From Allobrachymonas sp. (GTDB lineage Bacteria > Pseudomonadota > Gammaproteobacteria > Burkholderiales > Burkholderiaceae_C), in assembly GCA_030529505.1 (NCBI GenBank), contig JAUMWT010000001.1, forward strand, positions 1 to 64,000: DNA of 64,000 bases. Reading direction: 5' to 3'. The position numbers and the translations under genes are program-made. Positions within the stretch are counted from its first letter, which is position 1. The number at the start of each line of letters is the position of its first letter. Under the pieces are notes generated by a model. That model made no database searches. It saw nothing but the letters and a program-made list of their open reading frames with translations, and was not told the DNA's origin. Below are positions 16,782 to 26,190 of this stretch, piece by piece.

Positions 16782-17702
16782 ATGAAGACCGACTACCACC
16801 GCCGCTTGCGACCTGTTATCCGCCACTTGGAGCGACATTACCCCAAACCGATTGATCTGCATGAAATGGCGCGCCTGGCGGCTTTTTCACCCCATCACTT
16901 TCACCGCATTTTCAAGGCCGTCACCGGCGAAACGCCTGCTGCCTATTTGCGCCGCCTGCGCTTGGAAGCCGTGGCCCGGCAGCTGTTTTACGACGACAAG
17001 GCCCACATCACCGCGCTGGCGCTGGAATACGGCTTTTCGTCCTCACAAGCACTGGCCAAGGCGTTTCGTCAGCACTTTGGCGTACCACCCAGCGAGATTC
17101 GCGCCTGCACCGATCTGGAAAGCATCATCCGCACCATGCACAACAGCAAGATCGGACACCTGCTGCACAAAAGCGGACACGTCAACGCCTCAACAAATCC
17201 GCATCATGAAGCCTCCTCAACCCAACAGGAGAGCCCCATGAAAACCGAACGCCTTGCTCCATGCACCATCGCCTATATCCGCGTGACCGGCCCTTACGGC
17301 CAAGGCTGCAAGAACGGCAGACAGACTCTTTCCCAATGGGCAGGAGCACATGGCCTGCCCGTTGGCGAATGCTTGTCTCTTTACCTCGATAACCCAGAAA
17401 CCACACCCGCAGAAAAATGCCGCACCGATATCGCCATCACCCTGCCCGATGAGGTGGCAGACAGCGTACCGGTAGAAGGCAACATTGAAAAACGGCAACT
17501 GCCCGGCGGCAGCTACGCTACCCTGCGCCGCACCGTGACGGCGCCCGAGCAATACCGCCAGTATTGGCAAGAAGCCATTGCCGCCATCATCGCCGCACGC
17601 CTGGAAATTGACGACACCCGCCCCAGTTTCGCGCATTACCATCGCTACGACGCGGCCACGGGCGAGGCAGATGTGAGTTTTTGCACGGCCATCCGCGTTT
17701 GA
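16782..17702 (+). CDS. AraC-family regulator with C-terminal GyrI-like effector domain
   Basis: The start at MKTDYHRRL gives 306 residues. Residues ~1-105 form an AraC-type double helix-turn-helix (IDLHEMARLAAFSPHHFHRIFKAVTGE and ITALALEYGFSSSQALAKAFRQHFG). Residues ~152-306 form a GyrI-like/BacEffector-binding domain (RLAPCTIAYIRVTGPYG, then PGGSYATLR, and a final DVSFCTAIRV). This architecture resembles Rob-like multidrug or stress regulators that bind small hydrophobic ligands. An internal ATG at 17238 has its own AGGAG and could yield the effector domain alone. The regulated genes are not evident; the nearest are convergent. Confidence 0.9.
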   Translation: MKTDYHRRLRPVIRHLERHYPKPIDLHEMARLAAFSPHHFHRIFKAVTGETPAAYLRRLRLEAVARQLFYDDKAHITALALEYGFSSSQALAKAFRQHFGVPPSEIRACTDLESIIRTMHNSKIGHLLHKSGHVNASTNPHHEASSTQQESPMKTERLAPCTIAYIRVTGPYGQGCKNGRQTLSQWAGAHGLPVGECLSLYLDNPETTPAEKCRTDIAITLPDEVADSVPVEGNIEKRQLPGGSYATLRRTVTAPEQYRQYWQEAIAAIIAARLEIDDTRPSFAHYHRYDAATGEADVSFCTAIRV

Positions 17703-17775
17703 AAACTTATGGAATGTTCTGGAATGCTTCAGCAGCTTTTGGCTGTGCTCGCCGATACACACGGCGTAAAAAGCG

Positions 17776-17805
17776 AAACCCCGCCCAGATTGGGCGGGTT
17801 TTTCG
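17776..17805. terminator. Rho-independent terminator after the AraC-family gene
   Basis: CCCGCCCA (17780-17787) pairs with TGGGCGGG (17791-17798) over a 3-nt loop, followed by TTTTTCG. A-residues on the other side could let it also serve the convergent nitroreductase. Confidence 0.85.
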
Positions 17806-17961
17806 TTTCATGGCGCTTCGTTTTGCCTATCGCTATCGCTTCTTCATGGCACGCTTCTGCCATCTTAGTACCGCAAAGATAAATGCAAACCCTTGGCAAC
17901 CACGCCCAGCAGGCAATTGCACCTAGCCAGATAACGCAGCGATACGGCTTGATGACTTCAA

Positions 17962-18624
17962 TTACTTCACCCAGCGCACGATCTCATCCAACGGCTTGCG
18001 CACTTTTGGTCGCGGTTCTTTGGCGCGGTAGCCAAAGGTCACCATCACCGAAACGCCCCACTCAGCCAGATCGAACAGGCCTGCCTCGGCCAGAATGCGC
18101 TCCACCGCCGCATGGCTGAAGCCCTCGACCGGGCAGGAGTCGATGCCGATGAGCGCTGCGCCCGTCATCATGTTGGCCAAGGCGATATAGGTTTGCTTGC
18201 ACGCCCAGTCGAACAGGGTGCGTTCGCTTTCGAGCACATTGGCATCCTGGCTCTGGAACTGCTGATAACGTGCCAGCGCCTGCTCGGCCTTTTCGCCCTC
18301 CAGCCCGCGGCGGGCCATCACCTCGCGGAAAAAGTCCGAGTCGTAGCGGGCGTTTTTCTTGGCCAGCAGCACAACCAGATGGCTGGCGTCGTCCACCTGC
18401 GTGGCCATGCCCCAGCTCACGGGTTTGAGCGCCTGGCGCAAGGCGCTGTTTTGTATCACCAGCAACTGCCACGGCTCAGCCCCCACCGAGCTGGGCGAAA
18501 GCCGCGCCAGTTCCAGGATGTAGTTGAAGTCGTCGTCGCTGATTTTTTTGGCCGGATCGTAGGCGCGCGTGGCTGCGCGGAAATGAAAGGCATCCAGCAC
18601 TTGCTGCTTGCTGATGGGTGTCAT
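17962..18624 (-). CDS. NAD(P)H-dependent nitroreductase family flavoprotein
   Basis: The 220-residue protein starts at MTPISKQQV. It shows the FMN-binding nitroreductase pattern: RAATRAYDPAKKISDDDFNYI, LARLSPSSVGAEPWQLLV and the late GIDSCPVEGF. It resembles NfsB/YfkO-like oxygen-insensitive nitroreductases that reduce nitro- or quinone compounds using NAD(P)H as a dimer with FMN (family knowledge). The gene lies 103 bp downstream of the AGCS symporter on the same strand, with a strong hairpin in between. The natural substrate is not predictable. Confidence 0.92.
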   Translation of the reverse strand: MTPISKQQVLDAFHFRAATRAYDPAKKISDDDFNYILELARLSPSSVGAEPWQLLVIQNSALRQALKPVSWGMATQVDDASHLVVLLAKKNARYDSDFFREVMARRGLEGEKAEQALARYQQFQSQDANVLESERTLFDWACKQTYIALANMMTGAALIGIDSCPVEGFSHAAVERILAEAGLFDLAEWGVSVMVTFGYRAKEPRPKVRKPLDEIVRWVK

Positions 18625-18657
18625 CCTCTGCTTGCTTTCTCTGTTGGTGCATGTGAA

Positions 18658-18684
18658 TGGGCCAAGGCAACGCACCTTGGCCCA
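18658..18684 (-). terminator. Stem-loop between the AGCS symporter and nitroreductase genes
   Basis: GGGCCAAGG (18659-18667) and CCTTGGCCC (18675-18683) form a 9-bp stem with a 7-nt loop. No T-run follows on the minus strand, so termination may be partial, or it may be a processing or attenuation hairpin. Confidence 0.5.
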
Positions 18685-18727
18685 ATGGCTCATCGCTTGA
18701 TGATAAACAAACGGTTGCGCGCAGCCA

Positions 18728-20104
18728 TCACGGCAGCTCGCCGTTCTGGCGCTTGGCCTTGAAATCGCGGGTTTCTTTCACGATCACGCCAGAAAGCAGC
18801 ACCAGTGCGATCAGGTTGGGAATGGCCATCAGGCCGTTGAAGGTATCGGCGGCGAGCCAGACCAGATCGAGGCTGACGACCGTGCCCAGCATCACGCTGG
18901 CGACATAGATCACGCGGTACACGCCGGTAAAGCCGTAGCCAAACACATAGGCTGCGCATTTTTCGCCGTAATAGCACCAGCCAAGGATGGTGGAGTAGGC
19001 AAAAAAGATCAGGCCGATGGTCACCACCCAACCGCCGGGGCCAGGCAGCAGCCGTTGGAAAGTGTCGCTGGTGAGCGCCGCTCCGCTCAGTTCCGGCTTG
19101 ACGAATTCACCGCCCGCGCCCAGCATGCCCATGACCAGCACGATGCCAGTTATGGAGCAAACGATGATGGTGTCAAGAAAGGTGCCCGTCATCGAAACCA
19201 AGGCCTGGCGCACGGGGTGGTCGGTTTTGGCAGCCGCCGCGGCAATGGGGGCCGAGCCCATGCCCGCCTCGTTGGAAAACACGCCGCGCGCCACGCCGTA
19301 GCGAATCACCGTGCCGATGGCCCCGCCTGCAATGGCCTGGCCGGTGAAGGCATCGCCCAGAATCAGCTTCACGGCAGGCAGCACCAGCGGCAGATTCAGC
19401 AAAATGATTCCCAAGCCGCCCAGCACGTAAAAGATCGCCATCACCGGCACGATGAGGGACGAAGCCGTGGCAATGCTGCGAATGCCGCCCAGCACCACGA
19501 TGGCCGTCAGTAGCGTGAGCGCCACGCCGGTGTAAACGGGATTGATTGAAAAGCTGCTTTGAATGGCCTGCGCCACCGAGTTGGATTGCACCGAGCTGCC
19601 AATGCCGAAAGAGGCAACAGCGCCAAACAGGGCAAAGGCATAGGCCATCCACTTCCATTTGCTGCCCAGGCCGTGCTCGATGTAATACATGGGGCCGCCC
19701 GACATTTGGCCCCGTTTGTTGAGGATGCGGTATTTCACCGCCAGCACGCCTTCGCCGTATTTGGTGGCCATGCCGAAAATGGCAGTGACCCACATCCAGA
19801 ACACCGCGCCCGGCCCGCCAGAGGCCACGGCCGTGGCCACGCCCGCAATGTTGCCGGTTCCGATAGTGGCCGAAAGCGCCGTCATCAAGGCGCCGAATTG
19901 AGAGATGTCGCCCTCGTGCTCGCTGCCATCGGCTTTTTTGGCGTGCGGCCAGAAGGCCTGCTTGAGCGCATACGCCAGCATGCTGAATTGCAGGCCCCTG
20001 AGCATCAGGGTCAACAACACACCCGTGCCCACGAGCAAGACCAGCATCGCCGGCCCCCAGACCCAATCGCCTACCCTTTTGAACAAATCGTGAACGGCTT
20101 CCAT
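18728..20104 (-). CDS. AGCS-family sodium:alanine/glycine symporter
   Basis: The start at MEAVHDLFKRVGDW is chosen for the AGAGGG ribosome site upstream. The 458-residue protein has ~10-11 transmembrane segments and AGCS hallmarks: ALSATIGTGNIAGVATAVASGGPGAVFWMW, MYYIEHGLG and GVARGVFSNEAGMGSAPIAAAAA near the middle. AGCS proteins (AlsT/DagA/CycA-like carriers) import alanine or glycine with sodium at the inner membrane. The unrelated nitroreductase gene follows on the same strand. I saw no glycine riboswitch in the 235-bp upstream gap. Confidence 0.93.
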   Translation of the reverse strand: MEAVHDLFKRVGDWVWGPAMLVLLVGTGVLLTLMLRGLQFSMLAYALKQAFWPHAKKADGSEHEGDISQFGALMTALSATIGTGNIAGVATAVASGGPGAVFWMWVTAIFGMATKYGEGVLAVKYRILNKRGQMSGGPMYYIEHGLGSKWKWMAYAFALFGAVASFGIGSSVQSNSVAQAIQSSFSINPVYTGVALTLLTAIVVLGGIRSIATASSLIVPVMAIFYVLGGLGIILLNLPLVLPAVKLILGDAFTGQAIAGGAIGTVIRYGVARGVFSNEAGMGSAPIAAAAAKTDHPVRQALVSMTGTFLDTIIVCSITGIVLVMGMLGAGGEFVKPELSGAALTSDTFQRLLPGPGGWVVTIGLIFFAYSTILGWCYYGEKCAAYVFGYGFTGVYRVIYVASVMLGTVVSLDLVWLAADTFNGLMAIPNLIALVLLSGVIVKETRDFKAKRQNGELP

Positions 20105-20339
20105 ATCCCTCTTTTCGCGTGCTGAAGTGGTGGTCAAAGGCTTGCGCAGCAGCTTGCCGGGGCTTGGCTGTGCTCACGATCTCGTCGCGGGTGTTGAAGG
20201 GCGCGGCCTGGCCGCTTGGTAGGCAGGCGCATTCTGTTGCCCTGCCCCGCCACCTTGTGATTTGGCGATCGCTTCAAGCTCCCCGCGCAGAAACCGCCAA
20301 CAGGCTTTTGAACCAAGCTCTGCCAATCCATCGACTGGC

Positions 20340-21284
20340 TCAGGCGCCTTGCAAAGCACCGATCAGGCTGCGCACATCGTCCACACCATTTTCCTGCATC
20401 CAGTGCTGCAAATCGTGGGCGATTTGTTGGGAGATACCCGGTGTGACGAAGCTGGCCGTACCCACCTGCACGGCCGTGGCGCCGGCCAGCAAAAACTCCA
20501 CCACATCGGTGGCCGACATGATGCCGCCAATGCCGATCAACGGCACATCCACGGCCCGCGCCACCTGCCAGACCATGCGCAAGGCAATCGGCTTGATGGC
20601 CGGGCCCGACAGGCCGCCGGTGATGTTGGCCAGCACGGGGCGGCGCGTTTTCACGTCAATGGCCATGCCCACCAGGGTGTTGATGAGCGAAAGCGAATCG
20701 GCCCCTGCGTCCACGCAGGCTTTGGCCATGGTGACCACATCGGTGACGTTGGGCGAAAGCTTCACGATCAAGGGCTTGCCCGTTGCCTTGCGGCAGGCCG
20801 CCACCACGCTGGCGGCGCATTGCGGGTCGCTGCCGAACACGATGCCGCCTTCTTTCACGTTGGGGCAGGAAATATTCATTTCCAGCGCGGCCACTTCGGG
20901 CACGGCATCGAGTCGGCGCGCCACTTCCACGTATTCATCCACCGTGCCGCCAAAAAAGTTGGCGATGCAGGGCGTATCGATCGTGCGCAGAAACGGCACT
21001 TTTTTCTCGACGAAAGCATCAATCCCCACGTTTTGCAGGCCAATGGCATTGAGCATGCCTGCGGGCGTTTCGATGATGCGTGGCGTGGGATTGCCCGCAC
21101 GCGGCTTGAGCGACAGGCCTTTGGTGACGATGGCGCCGATGGTTTGCAAATCCATGTAGGGCGCAAATTCCTCGCCATAGCCAAAGGTGCCCGATGCCGT
21201 CATGATCGGGTTGCGCAGGGCCATGCCTGCAACGTTGACGGCAAGATTGGGCGAACGATTGGATGAACAGTTGAGGGGATTCAT
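20340..21284 (-). CDS. pyrD: Dihydroorotate dehydrogenase, class 1B catalytic subunit
   Basis: This FMN enzyme oxidises dihydroorotate to orotate. The 314-residue sequence is class 1B: short N-terminus without membrane helices, [33 protein letters not shown], and a catalytic Cys in [12 protein letters not shown] (about residue 140) instead of the class 2 Ser. [26 protein letters not shown] forms the phosphate/FMN site. It overlaps the preceding PyrK gene by 4 bp, so the two subunits are translated together. Betaproteobacteria normally carry the quinone-linked class 2 enzyme, so this type is notable. Confidence 0.93.
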   Translation of the reverse strand: MNPLNCSSNRSPNLAVNVAGMALRNPIMTASGTFGYGEEFAPYMDLQTIGAIVTKGLSLKPRAGNPTPRIIETPAGMLNAIGLQNVGIDAFVEKKVPFLRTIDTPCIANFFGGTVDEYVEVARRLDAVPEVAALEMNISCPNVKEGGIVFGSDPQCAASVVAACRKATGKPLIVKLSPNVTDVVTMAKACVDAGADSLSLINTLVGMAIDVKTRRPVLANITGGLSGPAIKPIALRMVWQVARAVDVPLIGIGGIMSATDVVEFLLAGATAVQVGTASFVTPGISQQIAHDLQHWMQENGVDDVRSLIGALQGA

Positions 21285-22129
21285 GCGCGCTGCTCCCATT
21301 GCAAATCGTTGGCATCGAATACGGGCCCTTCGGCGCAGACGCAACGGTAATCCGGCGTTTCGGGACTGTGATTGCGCCCGGGCGTAACGCAGGCCAGGCA
21401 AGCGCCTACGCCACAAGCCATATACCCTTCGAGCGAAACCTGGCACGGTACCTGGCGCTCGGCCGCCAGCCGCGCCACGGCGCGCAGCATGGGCTCCGGC
21501 CCGCAAGCAAAAATCGTGGCGGCGCGCCCGTTCAACTGATCCAGATGCTGGGCCAGCGGCACGGTGACAAAGCCTTTTTCGCCAAACGAGCCGTCGTTGG
21601 TGGCCGCATGGCCGTGCACACCCAGCTGGGTGAATGCGTCGAAGCACAACACGTCTTCGCGCGAACGCCCGCCCGCAAACAAATGCACATCTGGCAGGGG
21701 CACATTCGGCGCCTGCTGCTGCCGCAACACCCGCGCCAGCAAGAACAAAGGCGCCAAGCCAATGCCGCCGCCCACGAGCAGCTTTTCTTCATCGGGCTGG
21801 CCCAGTACAAAGCCTTTGCCCAGCGGGCCCAGCACGTCCACGGTGTTGCCAGGCGCAGCCTGCGACAAGATACCCGTGCCCTTGCCCACCACGTGATAGA
21901 GCATGTCGAAAAAGGCCTCTTGCCCCGGCTGGGCCTGATCGGGCGGCAGCAGGCCCGCATCGAACACCGCCAGGGGGCGGCGCAGCAAGGGGTCGATGGC
22001 GCTGCTCACGCGCACCATGACGAACTGGCCCGGTTCGGCCTGGGCAAAAGCGGCTGGCGCGCTGACGCGCAAATGCCAATAACCGGGCGTGAGCTCCCGG
22101 TTGAAAAGAACAGTGGCTGTGAATTGCAT
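21281..22129 (-). CDS. pyrK: Dihydroorotate dehydrogenase electron-transfer subunit (PyrK-like)
   Basis: The 282-residue protein starts at [10 protein letters not shown], with AGGA upstream. The N-terminal ferredoxin-reductase FAD domain includes [11 protein letters not shown] and [18 protein letters not shown] central NAD-binding part ([17 protein letters not shown], then FACGPEPML) follows. A C-terminal [2Fe-2S] cluster motif has Cys residues in [15 protein letters not shown] and YRCVCAEG. It passes electrons from PyrD FMN through the iron-sulfur cluster and FAD to NAD+. Its order (pyrK then pyrD) is as in Bacillus. Confidence 0.92.
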   Translation of the reverse strand: MQFTATVLFNRELTPGYWHLRVSAPAAFAQAEPGQFVMVRVSSAIDPLLRRPLAVFDAGLLPPDQAQPGQEAFFDMLYHVVGKGTGILSQAAPGNTVDVLGPLGKGFVLGQPDEEKLLVGGGIGLAPLFLLARVLRQQQAPNVPLPDVHLFAGGRSREDVLCFDAFTQLGVHGHAATNDGSFGEKGFVTVPLAQHLDQLNGRAATIFACGPEPMLRAVARLAAERQVPCQVSLEGYMACGVGACLACVTPGRNHSPETPDYRCVCAEGPVFDANDLQWEQRA

Positions 22130-22251
22130 GATGGCTTCCTGTTGTGACTGTGCTGTGTTGCGCTTGCTGTGCTTCCTAAGGCGATGGTTGTCTGTGGATG
22201 TTGGCTGCTCCTGCTTTTTTGAAGAACATCTCTTTAGCTTGGCGCCCGCAA

Positions 22252-23862
22252 TCAAGCAAACGGCCTGGGGAGCTGAGTGGGTGGCTTTTCTTGTGCACCT
22301 TCTTGTTCTTTTTCTTGTGTTGTCTCTGGCGCCATTTGCGCGGCTGGCCCTGCTGGTTCTTCAATGGCCTGGCTGGGGTCTTGCTCGCCCTGCCCTTGCG
22401 CCATCTGCCCGACGACGCTGGCCGCTTCGGCGGATGCGGCAGGGCTGGCAGGCGCTGCGCCTGGCTGCGCAGACGAAGGCAGCTCGGTGGCTGGCGCCTG
22501 AGGGGTATTCACCGCCCTGGCCACGGCTTCTGCAGCAGCCTGCGCCGCCAGCAAATTGCCGAGCATGTGGCTGGCCAGCGAAGCGTACAGCGGCTTGGCG
22601 ATCATGCGCGCGATCAGGCTCGAAAGCATGGCCGCCGTCATCAGGCTCAGCACCATGGCGCCGCCATCGACCATTTCCATCACGATGATAAAAGCCGTCA
22701 GGGGCGTTTGCGTCACCGCCGCCAAAAAGGCCGCCATGCCCAGGGCAATCAAGGGCGCGCGCAAGGCCGGGTCGTGAAACCAGCCTGCCACGTCCTGCCC
22801 CACCCCGGCACCGACCGACAGGCTGGGCGCAAAAATTCCGCCGGGCACGCCCGCCCAACTCGTGACCCAGGTGCTGATGAGCTTGAGCGGCACAAACAGC
22901 GGCGAAAGCCGGGCTTCGCCTTCCAGCATGGCGCGCACCGACTCGGCCCCGCCACCAAAGGTAGCGCCGCTGGTGGCCAGGCCCATGCCCGCCAGCAGCA
23001 GCCCCAAAGCCGCAGCAAAGCGCAAGGGATAGCGTTTGCGCAATTGATTCAGCGGGCTGGCCACCCCGGTGATCGACGCCACCATGAGCCGCGCAAACAG
23101 GCCGCCCAGCACACCGCAAATCACCGTCACGCAAATGCCAGGGCCCAGCAAGCCCCAATGCATGGTGGTGACGTGCAAATGCCCCAGAAAACTGTCGTTG
23201 CCGAAAAAACTGATGCCCACCACCCCGGCCGTGACGATCGCCGCGATGATGAGGCCGCTGTTGCGCGGCGGCAGCTTGTGGCCCAGCTCTTCTAGCGCAA
23301 ACACCACGCCCGCCAGCGGCGCATTGAAGGCGGCTGCCAGGCCGGCCGCGCCACCGGCCACCAGCAAGGCGTGCACATCCATTTCAGAGCCTTTGCGCAG
23401 CCAGCGCCTGGCATGCAGCATGATGCCTGCGGCCACCTGCACCGATGGCCCCTCGCGCCCGACCGACAAGCCCCCCAGCAGCCCGGCCGAGGCCAGCAAA
23501 ATCTTGGAGATCGACAAGCGCAAGGCCGCAAAGCGCGTGCGCTGATGCAGTTGCAGGCCCGGCTCCAGCGCCACCATCACCTGCGGTATGCCCGAACCGG
23601 CCAGCGTGGGGAACCAGCGCCGCGTCACCCAGGCCACGGCCACCGTCACCAGCGGCGTCCACAGCAGCACCAGCCAGGGCAGGCGCTGGTAGAGCCATTC
23701 GAATGCATCAAAGGCCCAGTGCGTGAGCATGGCAAAAGCCACCACGCACAGGCCGGTAAACGCCGCATAGGCCAGCACCACGGCGCGATCCAACCACAAG
23801 CGCCCGCCCGAAAACTCGCGCCACATGTTTTGCCAGATATCAGGCTCTTTAGCGTTGGGCAT
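22252..23862 (-). CDS. ClC-family chloride channel/antiporter
   Basis: The 536-residue membrane protein carries the ClC selectivity segments: GSGIPQ, GREGPSVQ (with the gating Glu), GLAAAFNAPLAGVVFALEE and PGGIFAPSLSVGAG, with a candidate pore Tyr near KPLYASL. ClC proteins in bacteria mostly exchange chloride for protons, for example in acid resistance; some carry fluoride, but the selectivity GSGIP favours chloride. No CBS domains are present. The last ~95 residues are an Ala/Pro/Gln/Glu-rich low-complexity tail. A DUF389 gene follows upstream on the same strand. Confidence 0.93.
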   Translation of the reverse strand: MPNAKEPDIWQNMWREFSGGRLWLDRAVVLAYAAFTGLCVVAFAMLTHWAFDAFEWLYQRLPWLVLLWTPLVTVAVAWVTRRWFPTLAGSGIPQVMVALEPGLQLHQRTRFAALRLSISKILLASAGLLGGLSVGREGPSVQVAAGIMLHARRWLRKGSEMDVHALLVAGGAAGLAAAFNAPLAGVVFALEELGHKLPPRNSGLIIAAIVTAGVVGISFFGNDSFLGHLHVTTMHWGLLGPGICVTVICGVLGGLFARLMVASITGVASPLNQLRKRYPLRFAAALGLLLAGMGLATSGATFGGGAESVRAMLEGEARLSPLFVPLKLISTWVTSWAGVPGGIFAPSLSVGAGVGQDVAGWFHDPALRAPLIALGMAAFLAAVTQTPLTAFIIVMEMVDGGAMVLSLMTAAMLSSLIARMIAKPLYASLASHMLGNLLAAQAAAEAVARAVNTPQAPATELPSSAQPGAAPASPAASAEAASVVGQMAQGQGEQDPSQAIEEPAGPAAQMAPETTQEKEQEGAQEKPPTQLPRPFA

Positions 23863-24030
23863 GGTTCAGGCGGCCAAGTCAATAAAAATCAATACACACA
23901 AGAAAAGATGCCTGCTGGTCACGACTCTTGAGCCGTGCCCGGCAAGGGCGCTTGGCAAAACAGCGTCCAGGGGCCTGCCTGGCTGCGCGTCCATTTGGGG
24001 CCATTGGGGCGATCGAATCCAACCGCCCCA

Positions 24031-25566
24031 TCAGCGGCGGCTGGGCTTTTTGCTGGCAGCCGCCCTGGTTGCCGAGGAGGCTGCTGCCGAGGCCGATTGG
24101 CTGGCCGCCCGCGCCGCTTGAGCAGCGCCGGCAGCAGACGCTGCAGCGACGGTTGAGTCATTGCCCTGATCGAACACCACGGCCACCCGATCCGCCTTCA
24201 GGCGCAGCTTGAGCCAATCGCCCATGCGTTGGCGCACATCGGCAGGCAGCGCCTCCGGGCTCGTGATGTGCACGTACACGGCCTGCTGCTTGCCGCCAGC
24301 GGCCGTTATGGTAACGCCGTCGGCCAGGATGAGTTTGCTGACTTGCGGGAACAACTGCTGCAATTCCTGATGGATGTCGTCTGCCTGCCGCAGCAGGGTA
24401 TTGCGCGCGGCCAGTTCGGCGCGCACTTCTTTCAGCTCGGCCTCGCGGCGCTTGATCACTTCCTGGCTGCTTTGCAGCAAATCACTCATCAGGCTGGACT
24501 TGAGTTCGGTCACATCCAGCTGGTTGTTTTCGGCCTGCTTCAAAACGAGTTGGGTGTTTTCCAGCCCTGCGCCGGCCAGCCGCGCCTCGATGTTCTGCAG
24601 GGCATCGGCATCCAGCGGATCGCCAATCAGCGACAAGGCGATGCTGCGCTTGACGGGGTTGATCTGCGTATCCACCACATGGGTTTTGGCAAAAACGAAC
24701 TCCTTGTGAACGAAGTTCTGCGCGCGCGACTTGAAAACCTCTTGCTTGACCAGATCCACCGCCAGATAGCTGCTGGGCACCACCATCAGCAGCACCAGCG
24801 CCCACAAAATGGTCTTGACCTTGCGCTCGGTGCGCAAATCGGCAAAGCCGCGCAAACGCAGGCGCAGCACCCGCAGGCCCACGATGGTGGCCAAAGAGAT
24901 GAACACGCAATTGATGGCGTACAGATACAAGGCACCGCCAACGAAGCGCCACTGCCCCGTTGCCAGCCCAAAGCCCGCCGTGCACACGGGCGGCATCAGC
25001 GCCGTGGCAATGGCCACGCCTGGAATGACGTTGGACTTTTCCTTGCGCGTCACGCCCACAATGCCTGCCAAGCCGCCAAACCAGGCGATCAGCACATCCC
25101 ACAAGGTGGGGCTGGTGCGCGCCAGCAGTTCGGACTGCGCCTGCTGCAAGGGCGTGAGCGCAAAATACAGGGCCGACACCACCAGGCTGATGGCCGTGGC
25201 AATGCCCAGATTGGCGAGTGAACGCCGCAGCAAGGCAAAGTCATACACCGCCACGCCCAGGCCAGCGCCCATGATGGGGCCCATCAGTGGCGAAATCAGC
25301 ATCGCCCCGATGATGACGGCGGTAGAGTTGACGTTCAGCCCGACCGAAGCCACCAGAATCGCAAACACCAGAATCCAGGGCGTGGCACCGCGCAATTCCA
25401 CCGCATCGCGGATGCGGGCTTCGATCTCTTCGTCATCGGCCTTGTGATCGCGCAGGCTGAAACGCTCGCGCATGATGCGCCGAAAGCGCAGGGACAAAGG
25501 CAGCTGTCTTTTCTCGCTCGCGGCCTCTGCCGTTTTGTTTTCTTCTTGCAAGTTCAGGCTCTCCAA
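24031..25566 (-). CDS. DUF389 family membrane protein
   Basis: A TTG start at 25566 (AGGAGG 11 nt upstream) gives 511 residues; the frame continues upstream to 25821 but that part looks non-coding. Residues ~50-250 are the DUF389 membrane core: TPWILVFAILVASVGLNVNS, AVIIGAMLISPLMGPIMGAG and GVAIATALMPPVCTAGFGLA. A soluble, partly coiled-coil region (~290-450) and an Ala/Ser-rich basic tail follow. The function of DUF389 is not established. Neighbouring ClC and HdeD-like genes suggest an envelope or ion-stress context, which is only inference. Confidence 0.82.
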   Translation of the reverse strand: MESLNLQEENKTAEAASEKRQLPLSLRFRRIMRERFSLRDHKADDEEIEARIRDAVELRGATPWILVFAILVASVGLNVNSTAVIIGAMLISPLMGPIMGAGLGVAVYDFALLRRSLANLGIATAISLVVSALYFALTPLQQAQSELLARTSPTLWDVLIAWFGGLAGIVGVTRKEKSNVIPGVAIATALMPPVCTAGFGLATGQWRFVGGALYLYAINCVFISLATIVGLRVLRLRLRGFADLRTERKVKTILWALVLLMVVPSSYLAVDLVKQEVFKSRAQNFVHKEFVFAKTHVVDTQINPVKRSIALSLIGDPLDADALQNIEARLAGAGLENTQLVLKQAENNQLDVTELKSSLMSDLLQSSQEVIKRREAELKEVRAELAARNTLLRQADDIHQELQQLFPQVSKLILADGVTITAAGGKQQAVYVHITSPEALPADVRQRMGDWLKLRLKADRVAVVFDQGNDSTVAAASAAGAAQAARAASQSASAAASSATRAAASKKPSRR

Positions 25567-25844
25567 AGTTAGGCGCGCCTCCTGGCGCGGCGTGATTATC
25601 CATGCATCGGCCGTGATTGGCGGCCTTGCCTGCCCCCAGGGCAAGAGGCTGCAGGGCCATTGCCCCCAAGCGCAGAGAAGCCGCCCTGGACTCTGAAGCC
25701 GCACGCGCTTGTCCCCCCGGAACCAGACAACCAGACAAACGCAGCTCTTGTTCGCCAGCCACGCCAGCCAGCACGGCCAGAAGCCATGAAAAATGCGGGC
25801 CACGTCGGTGTTTTCGCACAAGCCGCCAAGACGCTCTCGCTTTC

Positions 25845-26020
25845 AGAACCTGTTCAAAATCTGAACGCGAGGCCATTCGAGATGGAGCGAGACAGGATGT
25901 GCGAGGCGCACACCGAAATGCATCAGTCAGCATAGTTCGTGCGGCACTAGACAAGACTTGCAAATCGGCAGGCCGCCCGCTTCCGTTTTCAAGCGCCCGC
26001 GAGAAAATTGTGAACAGCTT
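25845..26020. repeat. Dispersed intergenic element, copy B (about 176 bp)
   Basis: Left end AGAACCTGTTCAAAATCTGA and right end (reverse) AAGCTGTTCACAATTTTCTC are inverted relatives; CGCGAGG occurs near both ends. A GATGTGCGAGGCGCAC block and a central near-palindrome (TAGTTCGTGCGGCACTA) match the other copies in layout. Confidence 0.75.
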
Positions 26021-26049
26021 CCCGGCAAATGGCAGTTGAAAAATGGCAG

Positions 26050-26078
26050 TTGTCAAAAAGAGGCGAGCTTGCTAGAGT
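26050..26078 (+). promoter_or_regulatory. Candidate sigma-70 promoter for the hdeD-like gene
   Basis: TTGTCA (26050-26055) and TAGAGT (26073-26078) are 17 bp apart. Transcription would start ~105 bp before the start codon at 26191. Confidence 0.5.
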
Positions 26079-26190
26079 GAAGACTGTTGGCCGGAGAAAA
26101 ACACTTGCCTCACAAAAAGAAAAGCAGGCGCGTCACCAGTTTCGTCTTGTTCCCCCTCATATCCCAGCTCACCCAGAACAGGAGGCTTTC

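Larger units (their letters stand above)
25567..26190. other. 624-bp gap holding repeat copy B and the hdeD promoter
   Basis: Besides the repeat at 25845-26020 and the promoter at 26050-26078, a 12-base sequence (AAATGGCAGTTG) is directly repeated at 26028-26054. No gene is supported; the open frame extending from the DUF389 gene (25567-25821) lacks similarity to that family. Confidence 0.55.

Noticed and set aside
20105..20339. Glycine riboswitch ahead of the AGCS symporter
   Set aside because: The conserved tandem aptamer core was not seen on the minus strand.
25567..25821. N-terminal extension of the DUF389 protein with a Trp/Cys-rich hydrophobic stretch
   Set aside because: Absent from the family pattern; a TTG with AGGAGG at 25566 is a better start.
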